From NCBI RefSeq assembly GCF_905397435.1, contig NZ_CAJPVI010000029.1:1-64000 (forward strand): DNA of 64,000 bases, written 5' to 3'. Origin of the DNA: Cupriavidus numazuensis (GTDB taxonomy: Bacteria; Pseudomonadota; Gammaproteobacteria; Burkholderiales; Burkholderiaceae). Under the pieces are notes generated by a model. The model made no database searches. It was not told where the DNA came from and worked only from the letters and a program-made list of their open reading frames with translations. Positions 1 to 7,869 of the stretch are shown here, one piece after another. Each line of letters opens with the position of its first letter. The stretch's first letter is position 1. Both the position numbers and the translations under genes were made by a program.

Positions 1-50
1 TGCAGCGCGGCACCCGTGCTGGGGTTATAGGTAGTAATGGTTTGGGTCAT
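1..50 (-). CDS. Aldehyde dehydrogenase, N-terminal fragment cut by the window edge
   Basis: Only the first 16-17 codons lie in the window. They read MTQTITTYNPSTGAALQ and are nearly identical to the start of the complete aldehyde dehydrogenase beginning at 6374 (MTNTNTITTYNPSTGAALQ). The leader just upstream (AGGATAGCC before the ATG) is also shared. The gene follows the Bug receptor with about 40 bp between them and would be the last visible gene of the operon starting near 3713. Role by similarity to the paralogue: NAD(P)-dependent oxidation of a short semialdehyde. The start is clear; the rest is outside the window. Confidence 0.75.
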   Translation of the reverse strand, partial: MTQTITTYNPSTGAAL

Positions 51-91
51 GGCTATCCTTCGGAAGACCAGTCAAAGGGTTGAGTAACGAG

Positions 92-1063
92 CTAGTCCGC
101 TGCGACGTTCGTGGTCTTCACGACGGCCGACCATCGGGCCGATTCGTTGCGCATGAAGCGGGCAAGATCCTCGGGAGATCCGCCTGCGGGTTCCGCGCCC
201 AGCTGTGCCAGCCGCTGCTTCGTCGCAGGCTCCTTGAGGATTTCATTGACCTGCGTATTGAGAAACTGGATGACCGGCTTCGGCGTGCCGGCCGGGGCCA
301 GCAGCCCGTACCACGCCGGCGCGTCGAAGCCATTCAGGCCTGCTTCCGCGAAGGTCGGCACATCGGGCAGTTCGGGCAGGCGATGCGTGCCCGTCACGGC
401 AATGGCGCGCAGCTTGCCGCCCTTGAGCTGCGGCAACGCGGATGCCGCGGTATCAAACATCATCTGCACCTGTCCGCCGATCAGATCGGTGACAGCCGGG
501 CCACTGCCCTTGTAAGGCACGTGGATCATGTCGGCATTGGTCATGCTGCGGAACAGCTCGCCCGCCAGATGCACCGACGTTCCCTTGCCGCCCGAGGCAA
601 AGTTGACCTTGCCCGGATTCGCCTTGATGTACTGGATCAAACCCTTGAGGTCCTTCTCCGGGAAAGCCTTCGTCACGACCAGCACGGTCGGGGACGTGGC
701 AATCTGCACCACGGGCACGAAATCCTTCTCGGTGTCGTAGCGCAGCTTCCTGTAGACGAACGGATTGATCGACAGCGCCACCTGACCGAACAGCAGCGTC
801 TGGCCATCGGGCGCGGCACGTGCTGCCAACTCATTGCCGATATTGGTGCCGGCACCCGGACGGTTGTCGATCAGGAACTGCGCCTTCGTCTTTTCGGACA
901 GGCGTGTGGCGATATAGCGCGATACGTTGTCGCTGCCGCCGCCCGGTGCAAACGGCACGATGATGCTGACCGGCTTCGCCGGGTAATTGCTGTTGGCGCT
1001 GGCACCGCCGACGAGCGCCACGCTGGCGAGCGTTACCGCCAGCAATGACTTGAATGCGTGCAT
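92..1063 (-). CDS. Bug-family tripartite tricarboxylate transporter substrate-binding protein
   Basis: A 323-residue periplasmic receptor of the Bug/TctC family, which binds carboxylates for tripartite tricarboxylate transporters. A signal peptide covers about residues 1-23 (ends ASANS). The mature start YPAKPVSIIVPFAPGGG and the segment NRPGAGTNIG are the family signature loops. No TctA or TctB membrane partner is encoded nearby, as is common for the many orphan Bug proteins of betaproteobacteria. Its place between the isopropylmalate-dehydrogenase-like gene and a second aldehyde dehydrogenase suggests that its ligand is the organic acid handled by this operon. The substrate cannot be read from the sequence. 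Confidence 0.93.
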   Translation of the reverse strand: MHAFKSLLAVTLASVALVGGASANSNYPAKPVSIIVPFAPGGGSDNVSRYIATRLSEKTKAQFLIDNRPGAGTNIGNELAARAAPDGQTLLFGQVALSINPFVYRKLRYDTEKDFVPVVQIATSPTVLVVTKAFPEKDLKGLIQYIKANPGKVNFASGGKGTSVHLAGELFRSMTNADMIHVPYKGSGPAVTDLIGGQVQMMFDTAASALPQLKGGKLRAIAVTGTHRLPELPDVPTFAEAGLNGFDAPAWYGLLAPAGTPKPVIQFLNTQVNEILKEPATKQRLAQLGAEPAGGSPEDLARFMRNESARWSAVVKTTNVAAD

Positions 1064-1140
1064 GCTGTCTCCGAATGTTCTTTTGGTGTCAGGAGGCGCC
1101 GTAGCAGTCGTGCCGCAAAGCGCCTCCCTCGAGGCGGGAA

Positions 1141-2205
1141 TCAGGCCTTGGTGATGCGCTGCGCAACGGCCTTGCCGAATGCGGCGCAGCCCATCGTGCC
1201 GCCCAGGTCGGCCGTGCGCGTGGCGGGATTCGCCAGCACCTTGTCCACGGCGGCGTCGATGGCTTGCGCCGCCGCGACAAAGTTCGGCTTGTCACGGTGT
1301 TCACCGAGCCACTGCACGAGCATGGCGACGGACAGGATCATCGACGTCGGATTGGCCTTGTCCTGCCCCTGGATGTCCGGCGCCGACCCGTGCTGGGCCT
1401 GCGCGCAGCACAGCGAATCACCGGCCATGACCGATCCGCCCAGACCCAGGCTGCCCGACAGTTCGCTGGCCAGATCCGACAGGATGTCGCCATAGAAATT
1501 CGTCGCCACGATCACGTCGAAGCGCGACGGGTCGCGCACCAGGTAAGCCGTCGACGCATCGACCAGCAGGTCGTCGAACTTCACCTCGGGGAATTCGGCC
1601 GCCACCTTGCGCACTTCACGCAGGAACAGGCCATCGGTCATGTGGAAGCTGTTGGCCTTGTGGATCGCCGTCACGTGCTTCTTGCGCTTCATTGCCAGTT
1701 CGAACGAACGGCGGGCGATACGCTCCGAGCAATGCGCGGTGATCTTTCGCACCGAGATCGCCATGTCTTTCGACGGCATCATCTCGCCCCAGCCTTCGTA
1801 CATATTGCGGTCGGGATAGAAGCCTTCGGTGGCCTCGCGCATGATGACGAGGTCCATGTTCCTCGCGCCCTTGCCCAGGAAGTCGCGCGAACGCGACGGC
1901 CGCACGTTGGCATACAGGTCGAGGTCGCAGCGAAACGCCGCAGAGATATTGCGGCCGCCCTTGTCCGGGGTCGGATAGTCGGCGTGGGACTGGGTACCGA
2001 GGATCACGCCGTCGTACGAAGTGGCTTTGTCCAGCACCTCCTGGCGCAGCGTGGTGCCGTGCTTTTCGAGGCTGGTGAAGCCCACGTCTTCATAGTCGTA
2101 CTGCAGGCCCAGATCGAAGACCTGGTCGGCCTGCTTCAGCACGTCGATGGAGGCAGCAACGATTTCGGGGCCGATGCCGTCGCCCGGGAGAACAAGAATG
2201 CGCAT
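1141..2205 (-). CDS. Isocitrate/isopropylmalate dehydrogenase family protein (tartrate/D-malate dehydrogenase-like)
   Basis: A 354-residue beta-hydroxyacid oxidative decarboxylase. The N-terminal PGDGIGPEI loop, the MREATEGFY segment in place of the usual RENTEG motif, the catalytic lysine in AIHKANSFH and the metal-binding aspartates in NFYGDILSD are all present. The family converts D-malate, tartrate, isopropylmalate or isocitrate to keto acids with NAD and Mg/Mn. The substrate arginine region (NVRPSRSRDF) differs from LeuB, and no leu genes are near. A catabolic hydroxydiacid is therefore more likely than leucine synthesis. It sits between a cupin and a Bug receptor on the same strand; the exact substrate is inference. 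Confidence 0.88.
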   Translation of the reverse strand: MRILVLPGDGIGPEIVAASIDVLKQADQVFDLGLQYDYEDVGFTSLEKHGTTLRQEVLDKATSYDGVILGTQSHADYPTPDKGGRNISAAFRCDLDLYANVRPSRSRDFLGKGARNMDLVIMREATEGFYPDRNMYEGWGEMMPSKDMAISVRKITAHCSERIARRSFELAMKRKKHVTAIHKANSFHMTDGLFLREVRKVAAEFPEVKFDDLLVDASTAYLVRDPSRFDVIVATNFYGDILSDLASELSGSLGLGGSVMAGDSLCCAQAQHGSAPDIQGQDKANPTSMILSVAMLVQWLGEHRDKPNFVAAAQAIDAAVDKVLANPATRTADLGGTMGCAAFGKAVAQRITKA

Positions 2206-2220
2206 GATGGAATCTCTGAG

Positions 2221-2646
2221 TTAAGCCTTGGGGGTCTGGTGCTCGGCCGATACGGGGCGCGTCTCGCCGCTATCGACCAGGGTGCGCGTGGCGTCGGTCA
2301 TGGCGTAGATCCACAGGATCTTCATCGGCGACGTCTTCGACAGGTTGCGGAAACGGTGCGGCACGTTGGGCGGAATGAACGTCGTGTCCAGCGGCTTGAG
2401 CCGGTATTCGAGGCCGTCGATGTCGAGCATCGCATCGCCCTCCACCAGCACGACGCTTTCCTGGCAGTTATGGCTGTGGAACGGGATCTCGACGCCGGGC
2501 GCGAACGACGTGTAGCCGGTGATGAAACTGTCCGAGCCAATGGACTTGCCAACCAGCGGCGTCGTGCTGGCGCCACCGCCTCGGTCATAGTTGGGCAGTT
2601 GGTCGGGCTTGAGCAGCACGGCGCCCGATGGGGTCTTGATGGTCAT
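2221..2646 (-). CDS. Cupin-domain protein (paralogue 1)
   Basis: A 141-residue single cupin. His57, His59 and Glu63 in PFHSHNCQE and a later His97 in NVPHRF form the usual metal-binding set. The reading frame stays open upstream to 2886 but would overlap the amidohydrolase gene there. The ATG at 2646 is preceded by a CCGGAG sequence and matches the start of the paralogue at 9925, so it was chosen. The two cupins share almost the whole sequence, including SGAVLLKP and FITGYTSF. Small cupins in such operons may be isomerases, lyases or sugar-acid-binding proteins; the activity here is unknown. Confidence 0.88.
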   Translation of the reverse strand: MTIKTPSGAVLLKPDQLPNYDRGGGASTTPLVGKSIGSDSFITGYTSFAPGVEIPFHSHNCQESVVLVEGDAMLDIDGLEYRLKPLDTTFIPPNVPHRFRNLSKTSPMKILWIYAMTDATRTLVDSGETRPVSAEHQTPKA

Positions 2647-2687
2647 GGTGAAACTCCGGAGGGATTGCTGGATCGGTGAATGCGGTG

Positions 2688-3713
2688 TCAGGCCGCCGCG
2701 CGGCCAAAGCCGTAGAGCCTGGCCGGGTTGTCGACGAGAATGCGTTGCAGCAGCGCAGGGGTATTTGCCCAGCTCGCTAACTGGTCCAGTGCGCGTCCGG
2801 CATCCTCTTTGCGGAACGGCTCGATTTGCTCGAGATTGCCGGACCGGTTGCCCGAGCTGCCCGTGTGGGGCCAATCGGATGCCCACACGAGCCGGTCCGG
2901 CCGCGCCTGGATCAGCGCCCGGGCGAATTCGGTGACATCGTCGAAGCCAGGCGCGCTGCGCGACGCGCGATACGGAGCCGACAGCTTCACGTAGGCGTTA
3001 CCGCGCTTCACCAGTTCGACCACGCTTGCGAACGCGGCCTTCTGTTCGTCTTTCTTGTAGGTCTTGATGCCGGCAAAGTGATCGAGCACTACCGGCACCC
3101 TGAGGGCGGCAATATCCGTAGCCAGCTCGGCAATCACGTCGACGTCCGCATAGACCTGCACCGCCCATCCAAACGGGCCGATCAACTGCTCCGCACGCTT
3201 CAGCTGCGTCAGCGCGAAGTCGTGGTTGCGCTGGCCGCTGACTTCCAGGTTCAGGCGAATCCCGCGCACACCGTGGCCATGCATGGCCTGTAGCGCTGCG
3301 TGTGTGGTTGCCTCCAGATCGATCACCGCCACACCGCGTGCCCGCTCACCAAGCCTGCCCAGCGCATCGAGCAGCGCGGCGTTATCAAAGCCGTAGACAC
3401 TGGGCTGAACCAGCACGATGCGGTCGATGCCGAGGCGCTGCTCGAACGCAATCAGGTCTTCAACACGAGCCGCGCCCGGCGTGTACGACCGCCTGGCGGC
3501 AAACGGAAAGCGCGCGCCATCGAAAACGTGGACATGGCAGTCACAGCTCCCTGCGGGCAGCTGGAAAGTGGGCACGCTGACGTGGCGAACGAGATCCGGG
3601 TTCACAGTGGTTCCTTGTATGGACAGGCCAGTTGCATCGGCCGCCAGGGCTTCGAACAGGGAAAGTCCGCCAATGGCCGCAAGGCCCGCCTGAAGCACTT
3701 GTCTGCGCTGCAC
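2688..3713 (-). CDS. Amidohydrolase-2 family lactone hydrolase/isomerase, exported
   Basis: A 341-residue TIM-barrel metal hydrolase of the amidohydrolase-2 group, related to 2-pyrone-4,6-dicarboxylate lactonase and galactarolactone isomerase. The metal motif DCHVH is at residues 58-62, a DHFAG segment lies in the middle, and a catalytic-type SDWPH motif lies near residue 280. The N-terminus MQRRQVLQAGLAAIGG resembles a Tat or Sec leader ending near LAADA, so the enzyme may be periplasmic, which is unusual for this family. It is the first gene of a minus-strand operon with the cupin, IMDH-like, Bug and aldehyde dehydrogenase genes, behind a promoter at 3766-3793. Confidence 0.88.
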   Translation of the reverse strand: MQRRQVLQAGLAAIGGLSLFEALAADATGLSIQGTTVNPDLVRHVSVPTFQLPAGSCDCHVHVFDGARFPFAARRSYTPGAARVEDLIAFEQRLGIDRIVLVQPSVYGFDNAALLDALGRLGERARGVAVIDLEATTHAALQAMHGHGVRGIRLNLEVSGQRNHDFALTQLKRAEQLIGPFGWAVQVYADVDVIAELATDIAALRVPVVLDHFAGIKTYKKDEQKAAFASVVELVKRGNAYVKLSAPYRASRSAPGFDDVTEFARALIQARPDRLVWASDWPHTGSSGNRSGNLEQIEPFRKEDAGRALDQLASWANTPALLQRILVDNPARLYGFGRAAA

Positions 3714-3765
3714 TGTTGTCTCCTTGTTTTGGATCGCACCACCGTCCGGTGACGCGATGTTTGGT

Positions 3766-3793
3766 ATTTTATAAATTCAAAGAACCGTGTAAA
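3766..3793 (-). promoter_or_regulatory. Sigma70-type promoter of the amidohydrolase operon
   Basis: On the minus strand TTTACA (3793-3788) and TAAAAT (3771-3766) are separated by 16 bp, each matching consensus at five of six positions, 53 bp upstream of the ATG at 3713. The sequence is markedly AT-rich compared with its surroundings. Two copies of CAAAGAACC (plus-strand reading, 3778-3786 and 3810-3818), 32 bp apart, sit in the spacer and upstream of the -35. They are candidate regulator sites. Confidence 0.5.
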
Positions 3794-3862
3794 GGGTTTT
3801 TTGAGCAAACAAAGAACCAAGGAACAGGGAAGAAGCCGGCCAGACGTTGCGGCGCAACGCTT

Positions 3863-3890
3863 TGCGGGTAATTTCCGTGGTTTACCCGCA
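3863..3890. promoter_or_regulatory. Inverted repeat, candidate GntR operator
   Basis: TGCGGGTAA (3863-3871) and TTACCCGCA (3882-3890) are perfect 9-bp inverted repeats with 10 bp between their ends. They lie in the divergent region between the amidohydrolase operon and the GntR gene. The position suits an autoregulatory operator of the adjacent GntR regulator. This is inference from symmetry alone. Confidence 0.4.
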
Positions 3891-4025
3891 GGCAGCCTCA
3901 GTGCGCGCTGAATGTGACGCGTAGCAGGCGCTCCGGATCGACGGAGTCGCGTGGAACTTTGGATTACCAAAAGACCTTACGAGGATGTGATAGCATCAGC
4001 CAACCGGTTTGGAACGCTTTTCCCC

Positions 4026-4907
4026 ATGGCCCGCCAACTCGCCGACGTCCTTGCGGCAAACATTCACCAGTACATTTCCGCCGCCGGCATGGCGCCGGGC
4101 ACTCGCCTGCCCGAGCGCGCGCTGGCCGAGCAATTCCGGGTATCGCGGTCGCCGGTGCGCGAGGCGCTGCGCCGTCTGGCGACGCAGTCCGTGGTCATCG
4201 CCCACCCGGAGGGCGGCTATGCCGTCGCTGAAGGAGGCCCGGCCGTGCCGGCGAACGGCCACGAGCCCGATGCCGCCCAAGGCGACGACAGCGAGGCGGT
4301 TTACTTCAGGATTGCGGAGGAACGGCTCAACGGCGAACTGCCCGACCGCTTTACCGAGAATGAAATGATGCGCAGGTATGGCATCACGCGCGCCCAGCTG
4401 GGCGCGATCCTGCGCCGCATGACACAGGAAGGATGGGTCGAACGGCTGCCCGGCCACGGTTGGATGTTCTTGCCCGTGCTGACTTCCGCGGAGACCTACA
4501 AGCAGGGCTACCGCTATCGCCTGCTGATCGAGGCCGCCGGCATCCTGGAGCCAACCTTCGAGCTAGACCGCGAAGCGCTGCTGCGCTGCCGCGCCGAACA
4601 GGAAGCGCTGGCCAACGGCGGCGTCCACACCGCAACGGCGGCCGCCCTGTTCGATGCCAACAGCCGCCTGCACGAAACCATTGCCGCCTGCTCGGGCAAT
4701 GCGTTCATCCTCGAAGGCTTGCGCCGGCTGGACCGATTGCGCCGGCTCATGGAATACCGCAAGGCAGTCGACCGCGACCAGGCCGAACGGCGCTGCCGAG
4801 AGCATCTGACGCTGATCGACATGCTGCTCGCTGGACAGCAGGAGGCGGCGGCAGATTTCATGCGGCTGCACCTGCGCAATGCGGTGCGGGAGAAATCCGA
4901 TAGCTAG
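4026..4907 (+). CDS. GntR/FCD transcriptional regulator with two winged-helix domains
   Basis: A 293-residue regulator. Residues 1-68 form a classic GntR winged helix (EQFRVSRSPVREALRRL). Residues 93-150 form a second, full GntR-like winged helix (GELPDRFTENEMMRRYGI and then GWVERLPGHGW). The C-terminal 135 residues are an FCD ligand-binding domain with the ANSRLHETI metal/ligand segment. Normal FCD regulators have one winged helix and about 230 residues. A GTG at 3951 would add 25 residues; the ATG at 4026 was preferred because it aligns with the paralogue starting at 11254. It is divergent from the amidohydrolase operon and convergent with the aldehyde dehydrogenase, and probably controls one or both carboxylate operons. 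Confidence 0.9.
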   Translation: MARQLADVLAANIHQYISAAGMAPGTRLPERALAEQFRVSRSPVREALRRLATQSVVIAHPEGGYAVAEGGPAVPANGHEPDAAQGDDSEAVYFRIAEERLNGELPDRFTENEMMRRYGITRAQLGAILRRMTQEGWVERLPGHGWMFLPVLTSAETYKQGYRYRLLIEAAGILEPTFELDREALLRCRAEQEALANGGVHTATAAALFDANSRLHETIAACSGNAFILEGLRRLDRLRRLMEYRKAVDRDQAERRCREHLTLIDMLLAGQQEAAADFMRLHLRNAVREKSDS

Positions 4908-4976
4908 TGGTATCGGATTTACGTCCTTCCTGCCTGCGTGCTTGCACAACAGTCGAGTGCAAGCACGAACACCCGA

Positions 4977-6374
4977 TCAGTTTGTTGCGACGGACCAGTA
5001 TGTCCTGGCGTTCATGAATTCCCGGATACCCGCTGCGGCCAGCTCGCGCCCATATCCCGACTTCTTGGTGCCGCCGAACGGGATGCGGGCATCAGATGCC
5101 GTAATGGCATTGATGAACGCGGCACCGCTGGTGATTTGCCGGGCAACGTCCAGGGCGCGCTGGTTTGAACCGGCCCACACGCTCACCGACAGCCCGAACG
5201 GCGTTGCATTCGCCAGGCGAACCGCGTCGGCATCATCCTTGGCGATGGCGATGGCGGCCAGCGGGCCGAAGGTCTCTTCGTCAAACGCGGCCATGCCTGG
5301 TTGCATGTTGCCCAGTACCGTGGCCTCGTAGAAGTTCCCCGGTCCATCGACGGCCTTGCCGCCCGCAAGCAGCACCGCACCGGCATCCAATGAACGACGG
5401 ACCTGTTGATCCAACGCGTCACGCAGGTCCGCACGCGCGAGCGGCCCCATCTGGGTTGCCGGATCCATCGGGTTGCCGACGACCAGCTTCTGGGTGCCTT
5501 GAACAAATCGCTCGACAAACGCCTTCGCAATGGCTTCGGAGACGATGAACCGCTTGGCGCAGACACAGCTCTGTCCGGCATTGTGGAAGCGCGCCTTGAC
5601 GGCCGCGGCCACTGCCGCCGGCAGATCCGCGTCGTCCAGCACGATGAACGCGTCCGAGCCGCCAAGTTCGAGAACGGACTTCTTGGACGCACGCCCAGCC
5701 GCGGCACCCACGGCCGCACCGGCACGGTTCGATCCCGTCAGCGTCACGGCAGCGATGCGGTCGTCCTGAATCAGCCCGTCAATGACCTGCGGAACCTGCG
5801 GTTCAGCCACGACCAGCGTGGTCACAAGGTGCTTCGGCAAACCCGCGTCGACGAACAACTGTTCCAGGGCCAGCGCGCAGCCCGTAACGTTGGGCGAATG
5901 CTTCAGCAGAACGCCATTGCCGGCAGTGATGGCCGGGATGGCAAAGCGCATGACTTGCCACACCGGAAAATTCCACGGCATGACCGCGAGTACGAGGCCG
6001 ATCGGCTCATAGCTGACCCACGCATCCACGCCGTCGATGCTGACCGGCTCATCGGCAAGGATGCGTTCGGCATTGTCGGCGTAGTACAGGGCGGTGACCG
6101 CGGACTTCTCCATTTCGCCGGCGGCCTCGGGCACTACCTTGCCCATTTCGGCGGCGATCAGTTCGGCCATCGACTGGCTTTGACGGCGCAGTTCCTCGGC
6201 GAGGCGGCGCACCGCCGCGACGCGGACTTCCAACGGTTGCTTTCCCCATGCCAGCGCAGCAGCATGCCCGGCATCCACGGCACGCTCGATCTGGTCTGCA
6301 GTCCAAGCGTCATAGGTCTGAAGCGCGGCACCCGTGCTGGGGTTGTAGGTCGTAATGGTATTGGTGTTGGTCAT
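4977..6374 (-). CDS. NAD(P)-dependent succinate-semialdehyde-type aldehyde dehydrogenase (Sad/YneI-like)
   Basis: A 465-residue aldehyde dehydrogenase resembling E. coli Sad (YneI) in length and in the MPWNFPVWQVMR and LLKHSPNV segments. The general base Glu236 (LELGGSD) and nucleophile Cys270 (GQSCVCAKR) are present. The family oxidises succinate semialdehyde and similar small acid aldehydes to diacids. The start is fixed by an AGGA 7-8 bp before the ATG. It is the last gene of the operon running from the cupin at 9925, and its N-terminus is duplicated at the left window edge. The substrate is inferred, not shown. Confidence 0.92.
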   Translation of the reverse strand: MTNTNTITTYNPSTGAALQTYDAWTADQIERAVDAGHAAALAWGKQPLEVRVAAVRRLAEELRRQSQSMAELIAAEMGKVVPEAAGEMEKSAVTALYYADNAERILADEPVSIDGVDAWVSYEPIGLVLAVMPWNFPVWQVMRFAIPAITAGNGVLLKHSPNVTGCALALEQLFVDAGLPKHLVTTLVVAEPQVPQVIDGLIQDDRIAAVTLTGSNRAGAAVGAAAGRASKKSVLELGGSDAFIVLDDADLPAAVAAAVKARFHNAGQSCVCAKRFIVSEAIAKAFVERFVQGTQKLVVGNPMDPATQMGPLARADLRDALDQQVRRSLDAGAVLLAGGKAVDGPGNFYEATVLGNMQPGMAAFDEETFGPLAAIAIAKDDADAVRLANATPFGLSVSVWAGSNQRALDVARQITSGAAFINAITASDARIPFGGTKKSGYGRELAAAGIREFMNARTYWSVATN

Positions 6375-6445
6375 GGCTATCCTGTCGGCCAGTATCGTTC
6401 GGTACGGATGTCCCGCGGCAGCCTGCGCGCGGGTGCAACATGTCT

Positions 6446-6748
6446 TCAGGCGTGGTGGAAGAGCCGATCGCAGATCGTGTTGATCTGGCTACCCTTCACG
6501 ACGCAGCGGTCCGCGGCCTCGCGCCATTTCGCAAAATGCGGTGCCGCACGATGGGCGTCGATGGCCGCCGCGTCGTCGTACAGCTCGTAAAACATGAAGT
6601 GATGCGGGTTCTTTGTGTCCTGCGTCACGTCGAAGTATTTGCACCCGACTTCATCGTTGAACGTGCGCTTGGCGTTTTCCTTGATCGCGGCAAGGAACTC
6701 TTCGAGGCGTTCGGGGTAGATGTCGAGGGAAACAATCAGGGCGATCAT
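6446..6748 (-). CDS. Antibiotic-biosynthesis-monooxygenase (ABM) domain protein, YgiN-like
   Basis: A 100-residue dimeric alpha-beta barrel of the ABM family, as in the quinol monooxygenase YgiN. The typical pattern is a first strand MIALIVSLDI, then ERLEEFLAAIKENAK, then FYELYDDAAAIDAHRAAPHF with the conserved histidines. ABM proteins next to Ldh-type dehydrogenases and semialdehyde dehydrogenases are frequent in catabolic operons, but their role there is rarely known. It lies 12 bp downstream of the malate/lactate dehydrogenase gene and is probably co-transcribed. Confidence 0.88.
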   Translation of the reverse strand: MIALIVSLDIYPERLEEFLAAIKENAKRTFNDEVGCKYFDVTQDTKNPHHFMFYELYDDAAAIDAHRAAPHFAKWREAADRCVVKGSQINTICDRLFHHA

Positions 6749-6760
6749 CGCAAGGTCCTT

Positions 6761-7813
6761 TCAGGTGTTGGCAGTCGGCAAGGCCGTGCCGGTCTCGGCC
6801 GCCAGCTTGGCCATGCTTTGCCAGGTGGTGTCGGCAAGCGAGATGCCTGCCTCGTTCAGTTGCGCGGTATTGCGGTCCTCCAGTTCGCCCGGAAAGAAGA
6901 TCTCTTCGATGCCGTGGGCTTTCGGTACCGCCTTGACTTCGTCGATCAACGCTTCCATACGCTGCTCGAAGTCCGCAAGCGCCATCGTCGAGTTGATATC
7001 GATCGTGATCAGCAGGTGGCCGCAACCACTCGGGCGATTGGCCTCATACGGGCCCGCGACGTTGGAACCGAAGTGGCTGCCAGTGAGGACGCCCGCGAGC
7101 ACGTCCATCATGAAGGAGATGACGTAGCCCTTGTGACCGGCCATCGGAAGGATCAGGCCGTGAATCGCCTCCTTGGCGTTGGTCGTCGGCACACCCTCCT
7201 CATCTGCCGCCCAGGTGTCAGGGATCTCGACGCCGCGCTCCGCGGCGAGGTAGATCTTCCCGCGAGCGACTGCGGTGTTGGCAATGTCCATGACCGCGAT
7301 GCCACGGCTGCCGGCCGGTGCAGCGATGGACCACGGATTGGTACCGATGCTTTTTGCCTTGCCACCCCAAGGGGCCATTGCGGGACTGGCGTTGGTGGCA
7401 AGAATCGCCACGCAACCTTGCTTAGCCGCCATGCGCGTGAAGTAAGCCGCCGTACCGAAGTGGTTCGAATTGCGCACGCCGACCGCACTGATGCCATGTT
7501 TGCGGGCACGATCCACGCCGAGTTCCACGGCCTTGGCGGAAAGCACCTGCCCAATCCCATGCTGTCCGTCCATGACCGTGACCGCACCGCCATCCATGAC
7601 GATCTCGGGTCGGGTGACGGCGGTCATGACGCCGCTGCGCAGGCGCTCGACATACCAGGGCAAGCGAAGCATGCCGTGCGACGAGTGTCCCCACAGTTCC
7701 GCGACGACGAGACTGTCGGCCAGAAGGTGAGCGTCTTCCGACGGGACGCCGAGCGATTCGAGAACCGCTGTTCCGAAATGCGTCAGGGCTTCGGCGTGAA
7801 CGGTGGTTGGCAT
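6761..7813 (-). CDS. Malate/L-lactate dehydrogenase family oxidoreductase (Ldh_2)
   Basis: A 350-residue NAD(P)-dependent 2-hydroxyacid dehydrogenase of the YlbC/AllD/malate dehydrogenase type, distinct from Rossmann-fold MDH. The family motif GHSSHGMLRL is near residue 48, GVRNSNHFG in the middle and GGKAKSIGTNP carries the nucleotide site. The open frame continues far upstream, to 8470, but overlaps the transporter gene. The ATG at 7813, preceded by a GGAGATTG sequence, gives the normal family length. The substrate could be malate, lactate, sulfolactate, ureidoglycolate or another 2-hydroxy acid. The CitMHS transporter next to it favours a di- or tricarboxylate. Confidence 0.9.
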   Translation of the reverse strand: MPTTVHAEALTHFGTAVLESLGVPSEDAHLLADSLVVAELWGHSSHGMLRLPWYVERLRSGVMTAVTRPEIVMDGGAVTVMDGQHGIGQVLSAKAVELGVDRARKHGISAVGVRNSNHFGTAAYFTRMAAKQGCVAILATNASPAMAPWGGKAKSIGTNPWSIAAPAGSRGIAVMDIANTAVARGKIYLAAERGVEIPDTWAADEEGVPTTNAKEAIHGLILPMAGHKGYVISFMMDVLAGVLTGSHFGSNVAGPYEANRPSGCGHLLITIDINSTMALADFEQRMEALIDEVKAVPKAHGIEEIFFPGELEDRNTAQLNEAGISLADTTWQSMAKLAAETGTALPTANT

Positions 7814-7869
7814 GTCAATCTCCAGATAATGCGATGTTTCTGTAGTGGCCTGCGTTGCTAGCAAGCCGG

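Noticed and set aside
1264..2679. Long open frame of 471 codons opposite the IMDH-like gene
   Set aside because: It is Arg/His-rich and motif-free, and it mirrors the codon use of the real gene on the other strand. High-GC third positions keep such frames open.
2647..2886. Upstream extension of cupin 1
   Set aside because: It would overlap the amidohydrolase coding region, and the paralogue at 9506-9925 starts at the equivalent of 2646 with a good ribosome-binding site.
5406..7861. Long plus-strand open frames of 394 and 473 codons
   Set aside because: They lie opposite the Sad-like dehydrogenase, ABM and Ldh_2 genes, have no ribosome-binding site and no family motifs.
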